Below, piece after piece: positions 1 to 8,304 of a DNA stretch of 40,604 nt; position 1 is the first letter of the stretch; every line of letters begins with the position of its first letter. Source of the stretch: an uncultured Prevotellaceae bacterium. GTDB taxonomy: Bacteria > Bacteroidota > Bacteroidia > Bacteroidales > Bacteroidaceae. Under the pieces are notes generated by a model that saw only the letters and a list, made by a program, of their open reading frames with translations, was not told where the DNA came from and made no database searches. The stretch is from assembly GCA_902770195.1 (NCBI GenBank), contig CACXSA010000057.1:1-40604 (forward strand), written 5' to 3'. The position numbers and the translations under genes were made by a program.

Positions 1-533
1 AATAAATTAACAATTAATTCTTTACACCATCTTCTTTTGCCCCTTCTTTCCTTGCAGACAAAAATATATGGCTTAAAATAACAAATAACAAATAACAAAG
101 TAACAAAATCGCAATCTGCGTGGGAGAAAGTTACAGGGCTGAAATTTCAGCTCTGCCAAGGGTCTCTCATAGGAAGATGATAATACCATAAAATATTAAA
201 CACAATAAGAAAATAATAATGACTATCAAAATAATGTATTTTTTATCGGTATTTCCCAATATTTAACCGGATCTAAATTATTTTCGTCAATGTGTATCAT
301 AATCTCAAGTTACCTCCATTTTTATATCCCATATTCCACAAAGACTCTGTTTGGTCAAAGTCTAACCCGAAATTATTAGCCCTATGAGCATTCATGTTAT
401 CTTGTGGATCAAGAATGCCTCTTCTACCATTGGGAACACAGAAGGGTCGGTTCCGATGTGCACTTAATAAAATATGAAATGTTATTTTGTTATTTGTTAC
501 TTTGTTACTTTTTGCTGTTTTTTTGACCAAAAT
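1..533. other. Left-edge non-coding stretch, A/T-rich
   Basis: No convincing gene is seen here. The stretch is A/T-rich with short repeats. Positions 81-109 repeat AACAAATAACAAA and AACAAAGTAACAAA units and resemble, in inverted orientation, part of the 47-bp repeat at 477-523. Positions 134-155 are a near-perfect 11+11 palindrome (CAGGGCTGAAA / TTTCAGCTCTG) with no loop. An open frame on the minus strand (297-572) is listed separately as a possible remnant. Low G+C and repeat density fit the edge of an accessory island. Confidence 0.5.
477..523 (+). repeat. 47-bp direct repeat, left copy
   Basis: A T-rich sequence made of TTATTTTG, TTATTTG and TTACTTTG units is identical over 47 bases to 9111-9157. 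The copies flank the leader and three-gene operon. Each sits about 35-45 bp before a TAnnTTTG -7 box, so it could be a recombination boundary, an upstream promoter element, or both. Confidence 0.85.
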
Positions 534-565
534 CTTGCTATAATTCGAAAAACTTTGTATCTTTG
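534..565 (+). promoter_or_regulatory. Promoter of the leader and defence-like operon
   Basis: The -7 box TATCTTTG is at 558-565. A CTTG at 534-537 is 20 nt upstream, close to the Bacteroidetes -33 TTTG. Transcription is expected to begin near 570-573, right at the first strand of the three-way junction at 574-625. Confidence 0.7.
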
Positions 566-572
566 CATTCAA

Positions 573-626
573 GTACTGCCGATGGCTGTAAACAGCCCGT
601 AGTCTCTGAGTGCAGAGTGGCGGTAT
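573..626 (+). ncRNA. Three-way-junction fold at the transcript 5' end
   Basis: P1 pairs 574-580 (TACTGCC) with 619-625 (GGCGGTA), one pair being G-U. P2 is GGCTG 584-588 with CAGCC 593-597, loop TAAA. P3 is CTCTG 604-608 with CAGAG 613-617, loop AGTG. Junction strands are GAT (581-583), CGTAGT (598-603) and a single T (618). The fold begins within a few bases of the predicted transcription start, as ligand-binding or 5'-protecting RNA domains often do. I do not recognise it as a known riboswitch class. The pairing is seen in the sequence; the function is inferred. Confidence 0.55.
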
Positions 627-744
627 GATTTTTGTGGGTAAAAAATAGCATCAGCTATTTATTCAGAGTGTCATGAAACGTAGGAAATTTCATTGAAGTA
701 CTACTCTTGAGTAAGTCAGCCGATGCCCGTGCTATAGCGCGGGC

Positions 745-861
745 ATGACTTATATCTTAGTAGTACAGGTACATTCCTACGACCTCATGACACAGGAGAA
801 GAGCCATGTTTCGCGCTTCTTTTGTGTCCTGAGGTCTCTTTGTGAATATACCTGTAAATAA
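745..861 (+). CDS. Possible 38-aa small ORF across the leader
   Basis: An ATG at 745 opens 38 codons (starting MTYILVVQVH) and ends with TAA at 859-861, within the strand shared by helices A and B. No ribosome binding site is evident and the frame coincides with strong RNA structure. It could be incidental, or a translated leader ORF whose ribosome traffic affects folding. I do not recognise the peptide as any characterised family. Confidence 0.2.
   Translation: MTYILVVQVHSYDLMTQEKSHVSRFFCVLRSLCEYTCK
806..832 (+). CDS. Possible 8-codon leader peptide with AGGAG site
   Basis: ATG at 806 opens the peptide MFRASFVS and stops with TGA at 830-832. AGGAG at 794-798 lies 7 nt upstream, a strong Shine-Dalgarno sequence that is unusual for Bacteroidetes. 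The site is in the 5' arm of helix B (hidden) but just outside helix A, which ends at 793 (exposed). A ribosome here would open helix B. Expression is inferred only. Confidence 0.3.
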   Translation: MFRASFVS

Positions 862-906
862 GCCTGAAGATATAGTTTTGGTGCTTAACTAAAACTATAT
901 TCTACT

Positions 907-3900
907 ATGCTTATAGACAACAAAAAAGATCACTATCCTAACGATGGTCGAAACATTACAACTGTATGGGACTTTATCAATGAGTTTTCTGGTAAAGAAT
1001 CTGGCAATACTGGTAACCTCGATATTGTAACGGGTTACTTCACCATTCGTGCTCTTGCCAAACTATATAAAGACTTACCAGAAGAAGACTCTTTCCGTAT
1101 TGTTTCTTCTGAGTTAGTAAAGAAGGACGAAGACCAGAACCATATCATTGATTTATTGCGAGGCGACGAAGGTATAACAAGCACACTTAGAATCAATAAG
1201 GACGCAGAAGAAGCCAAGGCTTTTTTACAACGGAACAATGTACAGATACGTGCTATTGTCAACGCATTCTGTCATGCAAAAGCTTATATGTTCAAGAACA
1301 ATGATATTCGCAAGGATAAATACTATCTTACTGGCAGTAGTAATTTGACGGATTCTGGATTAGGCCTCAGACCTTCTCCCAATATTGAGTTAACAATGGG
1401 AACAACCTCAAATACTGCAGATGATGCCACCTATGATGTAGTTTGCTCATGGTTTGAAGATATATGGAAAGAGGCTGCAGAAAATATAGCAGACCCTGAT
1501 AATCCCAAAGGACCTAAAATCAGCGTAAAGGACTATTTCATCAAGATGATAGATGAATATTTCCGCAAATATACCCCAATGGAAATCTATTATAAGATTC
1601 TATTCGAGTTGTTCAATGCTGACATTGATGCTGATGGGGGTATAGAGCACCAGAAAGACATGTCGCTATTGCAAACGAGCGTCATTTGGAAAACACTCTT
1701 CAACTATCAGCAGAAAGGTGTTATCTCATTGATTAAGATGCTCCGCAAATACAATGGCGCCATCTTGGCGGATGCTGTTGGTCTTGGTAAGACTTTCTCA
1801 GCTTTGGCTGTTATCAAGTACTTCCAGACACAGGGTTATCTGACTGTATTGCTGTGTCCCAAGAAACTGGAAGAGAACTGGACGCAATATCTAAAGCGTC
1901 ATAGTTCTCGCTTTGAAAAGGATGAATTCGACTATGTGGTTCGTTTCCACACGGATTTGCAGAACGACCGTTTACAGACTTCTTACCAAGATGCTACGCG
2001 TACTTATATTCAGAACAACAAGAAAGTCCTGTTTGTTATAGACGAAAGTCATAACTTGCGTAACGAGAAATCCAATCGTTATCAAGACCTGATGGAAACA
2101 CTCATTCAGAACCAGCCCAATGCCGAGGGGCGCGACGTGAAAGTGTTAATGCTCTCAGCAACACCTATCAATACAGGTCTGAACGATGTGAAGGGACAGT
2201 TCAATCTCATAGGCAGAGGAAAAGATGATGCCTTCAACAACGAGGAATTCGGAGTTGAATCGCTGAGGAACCTATTCGCAGACTGTCAGCGAAAGTACAA
2301 GCAATGGTGTGATCAGCCAGACAGGACGATTGGCTCTTTCATCTCCATGTTGCCTCCGAAGTTCTTTAATTTGACAGACAAACTGATAGTGGCTCGTACT
2401 CGCAAGTTAATAGAGAAGACACTTGGCGAAGATTTGGGCTTCCCAAAGAAAGCAACACCCATCAACGTTTATCAAGGTGTTGACCATTTCGGGAAATTAC
2501 GTAGCACAGAAGAAATATACAAAGCCTTTGAAGATTTAAACCTCACTGCCTATCAGCCCAGCCTCTTCTTGCATGAGAGTAGAAAGGAAGCCAAGAAAGA
2601 AGCTGCTCAAGATTGGGAGGACAATGTAAACAGAGAAATGTTCCTTGTCAAGATGATGGGCATTCTGTTCATGAAACGACTGGAAAGCTCTTGGTTCTCA
2701 TGTTTAAAGACAGTCGAGAAAGTATTAGATGTTCACGAGCGTACTCTTCAAATGGTTGTTGATTTCAAAGAGAAAAAGGCCAGTGGCACTTTGCCAACAG
2801 GTGAGGAGGCTGGAGCCGATGATGACGAAATGGAAGAACTGTTCGCATTGCGTAAGGGTGCTATCCGTCTCTCAGATATGAAAAACCTTGGCGGCTTTGA
2901 GCGTGGTCTTCGAATGGACATCAATAAGCTCCATGATATATATGAGAGTTTAAAAGCATACGAAGAAGATTACAAGAAGGGTTTCGAGCAAGACTTGAAA
3001 CTGGATGAGCTGGAAAAGATTCTGAAAGAGAAGCAAAAGGCAGACAATAAAAAGGTGGTTATCTTTACTGCTTATGCCGATACTGCTAAGTTTATTTTTG
3101 ATGAACTCTTGAAGCGAGGCTTTACCAAGATGGCTTCTGCCTCAGGACAAGAGATTTATAGTACTGGTCATCATAGTACGAATAATAAATTCACGCCTAT
3201 CCTACAGTCGTTTGCTCCCTATAGCAAACTATTCAAGGAACTTGACTGGTCAGACCTTTATGAAGATGCAAAACTTGACAGGAGCAAATACTATAACGAT
3301 GACAAACAACAATGGAGTGTTGACTATACCAAGTGGCAGGAGTTAGTCAGAGCCTATCGTCCTGAGGTAACCGCTCAGTTGGATGATGAGTTGGACATTC
3401 TCATTGCAACCGATTGTCTGTCAGAAGGTCAGAACCTTCAGGATGCTGATATGCAAATCAATTACGACATCCACTGGAACCCAGTACGTCTGATTCAGCG
3501 CTTTGGTCGTATTGATCGTATTGGTTCTCCAAACAAGGTAGTGCGTTGTGTCAACTTCTGGCCGGCAGAGTCGTTCGAGGATTATTTACACTTGGAAGAG
3601 CGTATTATGAATCGTATGACTATCATGAATCTTGCTGGTTCTGAGACGCAAGATCTCAATGAGGGTTATAAGAAAATGATAGAAGACAACACCTTGTTTG
3701 ATAAGAATGCGAATAAGCTACTGACCGAGTTGGAGAAAAACAGTATCAGCGATATTGAGGAACAGAAAACCTTGTCGCTGAAAGACTTCTCGTTTGAGGT
3801 ATATCGTCAAGACTTGATAGACTACTTTGAGCAAAACAAGGAACTATTCCGCAAGATGCCCAATGGCATCTATTCAGGTTTCCGTGTTCAAGACAACCTC

Positions 3901-4320
3901 TTCGAGCGTATTCCGGAGAGCCTTGTTGCTGTAGTTGGTTATCCGCATAGAGAAGAAGGCAGTAAAAAGGCATATACAGAAATTTACCTGATGTGTCAGC
4001 CTGTTGACACCAATCTGCCAGCCACCTATCAAGAGCTGAATCGTGCTGAGATTCTGGAATTCCTACGTCAGAATAAGGCCCAAGAGCGTTTCGTTCCAGA
4101 TTGGATAGAGACGAATGACAGCGAGCGATTAAGCAAACTGACAGAAATCCTCCAGACATGGATGAAGATGAAAGCTCCCCAGCAGGCTATTGTAGAACGG
4201 AAGAACCGTTTCCATTCAAAAGGTAGTGAGCAAAAGAAATCTGCAGAGGAAATCAGCCTCGACAAGAAATTCCAAATGGAAAACTTTGATTTGATTGTTT
4301 GGGAATACATCAGCAAATAA
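907..4320 (+). CDS. PLD nuclease-SNF2/HepA-type helicase fusion
   Basis: This is likely the nuclease-translocase of a restriction or anti-phage system. Residues about 15-190 form a phospholipase-D-like domain with one HKD-type signature: H123 and K125 (CHAKAY), then TGSSN at 142-146. Such domains usually act as dimers with two active sites. Residues about 260-900 are an SF2/SNF2 helicase: Walker A DAVGLGKT near 289-296, DESH at 379-382, SATP at 417-420, the C-terminal motifs ATDCLSEGQN near 834 and QRFGRIDRIG near 864. The rest is a C-terminal extension without a clear domain. The order resembles PLD-helicase subunits known from ATP-dependent CglI/NgoAVII-type restriction and DrmD-like helicases of DISARM. 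It starts 6 nt after leader hairpin C and is 9 nt upstream of the methylase gene, so one operon. The motif-based call is firm; the exact substrate is unknown. Confidence 0.88.
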   Translation: MLIDNKKDHYPNDGRNITTVWDFINEFSGKESGNTGNLDIVTGYFTIRALAKLYKDLPEEDSFRIVSSELVKKDEDQNHIIDLLRGDEGITSTLRINKDAEEAKAFLQRNNVQIRAIVNAFCHAKAYMFKNNDIRKDKYYLTGSSNLTDSGLGLRPSPNIELTMGTTSNTADDATYDVVCSWFEDIWKEAAENIADPDNPKGPKISVKDYFIKMIDEYFRKYTPMEIYYKILFELFNADIDADGGIEHQKDMSLLQTSVIWKTLFNYQQKGVISLIKMLRKYNGAILADAVGLGKTFSALAVIKYFQTQGYLTVLLCPKKLEENWTQYLKRHSSRFEKDEFDYVVRFHTDLQNDRLQTSYQDATRTYIQNNKKVLFVIDESHNLRNEKSNRYQDLMETLIQNQPNAEGRDVKVLMLSATPINTGLNDVKGQFNLIGRGKDDAFNNEEFGVESLRNLFADCQRKYKQWCDQPDRTIGSFISMLPPKFFNLTDKLIVARTRKLIEKTLGEDLGFPKKATPINVYQGVDHFGKLRSTEEIYKAFEDLNLTAYQPSLFLHESRKEAKKEAAQDWEDNVNREMFLVKMMGILFMKRLESSWFSCLKTVEKVLDVHERTLQMVVDFKEKKASGTLPTGEEAGADDDEMEELFALRKGAIRLSDMKNLGGFERGLRMDINKLHDIYESLKAYEEDYKKGFEQDLKLDELEKILKEKQKADNKKVVIFTAYADTAKFIFDELLKRGFTKMASASGQEIYSTGHHSTNNKFTPILQSFAPYSKLFKELDWSDLYEDAKLDRSKYYNDDKQQWSVDYTKWQELVRAYRPEVTAQLDDELDILIATDCLSEGQNLQDADMQINYDIHWNPVRLIQRFGRIDRIGSPNKVVRCVNFWPAESFEDYLHLEERIMNRMTIMNLAGSETQDLNEGYKKMIEDNTLFDKNANKLLTELEKNSISDIEEQKTLSLKDFSFEVYRQDLIDYFEQNKELFRKMPNGIYSGFRVQDNLFERIPESLVAVVGYPHREEGSKKAYTEIYLMCQPVDTNLPATYQELNRAEILEFLRQNKAQERFVPDWIETNDSERLSKLTEILQTWMKMKAPQQAIVERKNRFHSKGSEQKKSAEEISLDKKFQMENFDLIVWEYISK

Positions 4321-4329
4321 GGAAAGACT

Positions 4330-7300
4330 ATGGAACAGACACTAAGACAGTTCATCAACGGAAATCTATATGAGTCATGCAATCTGCTGCTCGATAAGCT
4401 GAATATCCGTCATACACAGGAAGAACCTACCCCCATGCGGTTCCAAGACTATTACGAGAGTCAGGTTCCACAATATATTGAGAATACGTTAAGGCTAACT
4501 TCAGAATGCTATTATATAGGAGAGGTGTGCGATGATGCAATCAAAGGCGTAACAGATCAAGATGCCAAACTTGCGGACGACTTGGTAAAACTGCGCGCTA
4601 ATGCACATTATCAGAGCATGATGCTATTTGCAGTTGATTTGCGCCCAGACAGTAACGTTACTCGAAATGACTTGTCTGTACTTACTCGTGCCTTCAATCG
4701 ACTGGTTTATAACTTCCCCGTAACAGTCATTTTCCGTCAAGGAAAGTATCTGAGCATAGGAACCTGCGAGCGCACGGAGTTTAAGCAAGAGTGGAAACAA
4801 GGGCAGGGCGAAAAACTTGGTAAGGTCAGCCTGCTCCGCAATATAGATTGCCACAATCCTCATCGTGGACACATGGACATTCTGAAAGGAATGGAATGTA
4901 ATGACTGTGCAACCTTCGATAAGTTATACGAGAAATGGCAGAAGGTCTTTAACTCCGACGTCCTTACCAAACAATTCTATAACGACCTCTTTGAATGGTA
5001 TCAATGGGCTGTAGACCCAGAAACGAAATGCACCTTCCCTGCCAATGTCGACACTCAGATTGATGACAGAGAAGATATTGACACATGCATCATTCGATTG
5101 ATAACCCGACTGATGTTTGTTTGGTTCATCAAACAGAAGGACCTAGTTCCCTCAAAAATCTTTGATGAAGAATACATAGCTACCATACTAAAAGATTTTA
5201 AATCACAGAGTACCACAGAAGGGAACTATTACCAAGCCATTCTTCAGAATCTGTTCTTTGGAACGTTGAATTGTCCTATCATAGAAGAGGGACAAAGTAG
5301 AAGATTTGCAAAGTCAAGTTCGAAGGATTCTGTTAATCTATATAGGTATGCAGAGTTGTTTTCTATTACAGAACAGGAGGTCATTGAAATCTTCTCTTCT
5401 GTTCCTTTCCTAAATTGTGGTCTGTTTGACTGTCTAGACAAAACGAAGACGCTTAACGGAGTAAAGCAACGCTTCTATAAGGATGGCTTCTCTCGAAACG
5501 ATCGTTGTTTCAAGGATGGCACGCCAATGTATCGTGCCTTTGTGCCAAACATCCTTTTCTTCCATCCGACTAAAGGCATTATCTCTATCTTCAATAAATA
5601 TGTATTTACCATTGAAGAGAATACCCCTCAGGATGTACAGGTAGCGCTCGACCCGGAGCTGTTAGGAAAGGTGTTTGAAAATCTCTTAGGAGCATACAAC
5701 CCTGAAACGAAGGAAACAGCTCGCAACGAGAGTGGTTCGTTCTATACTCCTCGTGAGATTGTGCAGTATATGGTAAACGAGAGCCTTGTTGCCCATCTGA
5801 AACAAACAGTAGGTGAGGAATTGGAACCTCAATACCGCCAGTTGCTTGACTATACAACAGAAGAAATCTCGCTCACTTCCGAGCAGAAAGCTCAGATACT
5901 TCATTCTCTTTTCACCTGCAAGATACTCGACCCAGCTTGTGGCTCAGGTGCTTTCCCGATGGGTATGCTTCAGCAGATGGTTCATATTCTGCAACAAGTT
6001 GACCCTGATAATACTCAATGGAGAGACATCTTGCTGAATATGGCTGTAGATGAGAGCCGCAGGGCATTTGGCATTGTGGATGAAGACGAGCGCAAGAAGA
6101 AACTTTTGGAGATAGAGGAAACCTTCAATAATGGTTTGAACTCGCCTGACTATACTCGCAAACTATACATCATAGAGTCTTGTATTTATGGTGTCGATAT
6201 TCAGCCGATTGCTATGCTGATTTCCAGATTGCGTTTCTTTATCACGCTTATCTGTGAACAGAACGATATTCAGCGTGACAAGCCCGAAATAAACTTCGGC
6301 ATCAAGACCTTGCCTAATCTGGAGTCAAAGTTCGTGGCAGCCAACTCTCTTATCAATGCTGATATTCATCAGTATAATGAGGACTGGACGAATGATGAGG
6401 TGCTTGCACTATTGAAGAATGAGCTGATTGCCATCCGTCGTCGCCATTTCTATACACGCAAACGTAGTGAAAAAATACGCTTACTGAAAGAGGATGAGGC
6501 TAAGCGCAAGCAGATTCACGAGCACATCAATCGCTTGGTGGGTGAACCCAACGAAGCAAAGATAGCCTCATTGCAACAACAGATTGCTGACAACAAGAAG
6601 CTATTGGAGATGTATCAAGGAGAAGATTGGGTAGAAGAAGCTGTTCAGAAGGACTTGTTCTCAGAACCTCAGATCGTTCGTGTGGATAAAAACAAGCGAG
6701 AACGTGACCGTATCAACAGCGTCATTTCTGCTTGCCGTCGTGACATTGAACACGAACAAAACAAATGCACTCCTCAGGGCTTTGAAGCAGCTGTGTTACA
6801 GGTTACTGATTGGAATCCCTACGACCAGAATAGCGTTTCACCATTCCTTGATATAGAGTGGATGTTTGGTGTAACGGATGGATTCGATATTGTGATTGGT
6901 AACCCTCCGTATATTCAACTGCAAGCCGACAAAGGGAAGTTGGCAAATTTATATGAACCATGCAGATATGAAACATTTAATCGTGGTGGTGACATTTACT
7001 GTCTGTTCTATGAAAGAGGTAATCAACTGTTAAAGGATGATGGAACTCTTTGTTTTATCACATCAAACAAATGGATGCGAGCAGGCTATGGAGCGGAATT
7101 GAGAAACTATCTGACATCAACAACAAATCCTAAGTTATTGATTGACTTTGGAGAAACCCATGTGTTTGAGAGCGCAACAGTGATGACAAACATCTTACTT
7201 CTCCATAAAGCCGACAACTGTAACAATATAGTTTCAACACAAATTAAAGAAGACTTTAAAGACCCGAGCACATTGGTGGAATATGTAGACGACCATCACA

Positions 7301-8304
7301 TTATTAGCCAATTCGAAAATGCTGAGAGTTGGGTAATTATGTCTGATTTGGTTCGCAATATCAAGAGAAAAGTTGAAGAGCAGGGAACGACTCTTGAAGA
7401 CTGGAATATAGAGATAAACTATGGTATAAAGACAGGCAACAACAAAGCATTTATCATTTCAGATGATGTCCGAAATATTATTTTAGACAATTGTCAAGAT
7501 GATGAAGAAAAGGAAAGGACAAATAATCTTATAAGACCAATTCTTCGAGGAAAGGACATCAATAAGTATGGATGCCACTGTTGTAAATGGCTTATTGCCT
7601 TGCTTCCTTCTCGTCATTATGATATTGAGCACTATCCAGCAGTTAAGAACTTTTTGCTATCATTTGCTAAAGACGACTTGTTGAGGGCTAACCTAAACTG
7701 GATAGTAGAAGATTATCTTTCAGAGTTCTGTTTGAAGAAATTGTCACAAAACGGACAATTTGTTGAGATAGATGGCAAAAGAATTTCCATAGGGAAAAAG
7801 CAAGAGAAAGCCCGTAAACGTACTGCCAATAAATGGTTTGAAACACAAGACAGTATAGCATATTGGGAACAATTTTCCCTGCCAAAGATAATGTATCCTA
7901 ACATGACAAAGTTCATGCCATTCTATTATGATGAAAAGGGGTTCTATTCAAATGACAAGAGCTTTATAATGTCAGGCGAACATATTTCTTATTTGGTGGC
8001 GTTCCTTAATTCATCATTATTCAAATTCTGCTTTATAGACAACTTCCCTCCGTTATTTGGCGGGTCAAGAGAACTTAGAAAAATCTTCTTTGACAAGATT
8101 CCCGTTCTCGAAGTAGACGATGCAACAGATGAGGAATTCCGTACTCTTGTACTCGATATTCAAAAAGAATATTCTGATGAGAAAGCAAAAGCCATTGACC
8201 AACGCATATTTGACCTCTATGGTTTAACCCAAGAAGAGCGTGATGCTATAGGTTATATAGATTACCACAATAATAACGATAACGAACCTGACGAAGATGA
8301 GTAA
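4330..8304 (+). CDS. Eco57I/PglX-like N6-adenine DNA methyltransferase
   Basis: A 1324-aa class gamma-type adenine methylase. SAM-binding motif I DPACGSG lies near 535-541 and the catalytic NPPY near 858-861. A conserved segment with SFYTPREIVQYM before motif I is typical of type I/IIG and BREX PglX enzymes. The long N-terminal part (about 1-450) has no PD-(D/E)XK nuclease motif that I can see. The C-terminal third (after about 1000) should hold the target recognition domain, similar in position to TaqI-like specificity domains. A charged helical insertion lies between motifs I and IV (about 690-810). It probably methylates host DNA so the PLD-helicase can tell self from non-self. Its stop overlaps the next gene by 8 nt. 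Sites and strand specificity cannot be read from sequence. Confidence 0.88.
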   Translation: MEQTLRQFINGNLYESCNLLLDKLNIRHTQEEPTPMRFQDYYESQVPQYIENTLRLTSECYYIGEVCDDAIKGVTDQDAKLADDLVKLRANAHYQSMMLFAVDLRPDSNVTRNDLSVLTRAFNRLVYNFPVTVIFRQGKYLSIGTCERTEFKQEWKQGQGEKLGKVSLLRNIDCHNPHRGHMDILKGMECNDCATFDKLYEKWQKVFNSDVLTKQFYNDLFEWYQWAVDPETKCTFPANVDTQIDDREDIDTCIIRLITRLMFVWFIKQKDLVPSKIFDEEYIATILKDFKSQSTTEGNYYQAILQNLFFGTLNCPIIEEGQSRRFAKSSSKDSVNLYRYAELFSITEQEVIEIFSSVPFLNCGLFDCLDKTKTLNGVKQRFYKDGFSRNDRCFKDGTPMYRAFVPNILFFHPTKGIISIFNKYVFTIEENTPQDVQVALDPELLGKVFENLLGAYNPETKETARNESGSFYTPREIVQYMVNESLVAHLKQTVGEELEPQYRQLLDYTTEEISLTSEQKAQILHSLFTCKILDPACGSGAFPMGMLQQMVHILQQVDPDNTQWRDILLNMAVDESRRAFGIVDEDERKKKLLEIEETFNNGLNSPDYTRKLYIIESCIYGVDIQPIAMLISRLRFFITLICEQNDIQRDKPEINFGIKTLPNLESKFVAANSLINADIHQYNEDWTNDEVLALLKNELIAIRRRHFYTRKRSEKIRLLKEDEAKRKQIHEHINRLVGEPNEAKIASLQQQIADNKKLLEMYQGEDWVEEAVQKDLFSEPQIVRVDKNKRERDRINSVISACRRDIEHEQNKCTPQGFEAAVLQVTDWNPYDQNSVSPFLDIEWMFGVTDGFDIVIGNPPYIQLQADKGKLANLYEPCRYETFNRGGDIYCLFYERGNQLLKDDGTLCFITSNKWMRAGYGAELRNYLTSTTNPKLLIDFGETHVFESATVMTNILLLHKADNCNNIVSTQIKEDFKDPSTLVEYVDDHHIISQFENAESWVIMSDLVRNIKRKVEEQGTTLEDWNIEINYGIKTGNNKAFIISDDVRNIILDNCQDDEEKERTNNLIRPILRGKDINKYGCHCCKWLIALLPSRHYDIEHYPAVKNFLLSFAKDDLLRANLNWIVEDYLSEFCLKKLSQNGQFVEIDGKRISIGKKQEKARKRTANKWFETQDSIAYWEQFSLPKIMYPNMTKFMPFYYDEKGFYSNDKSFIMSGEHISYLVAFLNSSLFKFCFIDNFPPLFGGSRELRKIFFDKIPVLEVDDATDEEFRTLVLDIQKEYSDEKAKAIDQRIFDLYGLTQEERDAIGYIDYHNNNDNEPDEDE

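Larger units (their letters stand above)
297..572 (-). other. Open frame, possible gene remnant
   Basis: A 91-codon frame opens with a low-complexity Lys/Asn/Ser-rich part encoded by the repeat region. From about residue 35 it changes to a more protein-like tail (residues such as HRNRPFCVPNG, then GLDFDQTESLW). I do not recognise the family. The first third overlaps the promoter and the 47-bp repeat of the downstream operon on the other strand, so the annotated start is unlikely. It may be the 3' end of a decayed gene. Most likely it is not expressed as written. Confidence 0.2.
643..900 (+). ncRNA. Structured leader RNA with mutually exclusive helices
   Basis: A small hairpin is at 643-660 (AAATAGC/GCTATTT). 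Helix A is a nested rod: 668-676 with 785-793, 679-685 with 775-781, 698-705 with 759-766, 713-718 with 746-751, and 723-732 with 737-746, about 40 pairs, capped by loop TATA. Helix B uses the 3' half of A: 781-801 pairs with 816-836 (20 of 21, two or more G-U), extended by 773-776 with 844-847, 764-771 with 849-856 and 751-758 with 867-874. Hairpin C pairs 870-879 with 891-900, ten perfect pairs, and ends 6 nt before the start codon at 907; its 5' arm overlaps the outer part of B. A plus C is therefore compatible, B excludes both. It could be a regulatory leader, a separate small RNA, or a MITE-like palindromic insertion. Confidence 0.65.

Noticed and set aside
134-155. Loop-less palindrome as an insertion-sequence end
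   Set aside because: No partner end, target duplication or transposase is seen nearby.
477-523. 47-bp repeat as a CRISPR repeat
   Set aside because: Only two copies, 8.6 kb apart, with no spacers and no cas genes.
816-845. Helix B as an intrinsic terminator
   Set aside because: The stem is strong but is followed by TCTCTTTGTG and not a T run, so simple Rho-independent termination is unlikely.
573-900. Retron-type msr/msd RNA
   Set aside because: Short stem-loops followed by a long hairpin look similar, but there is no reverse transcriptase in the window and no a1/a2 end pairing was found.
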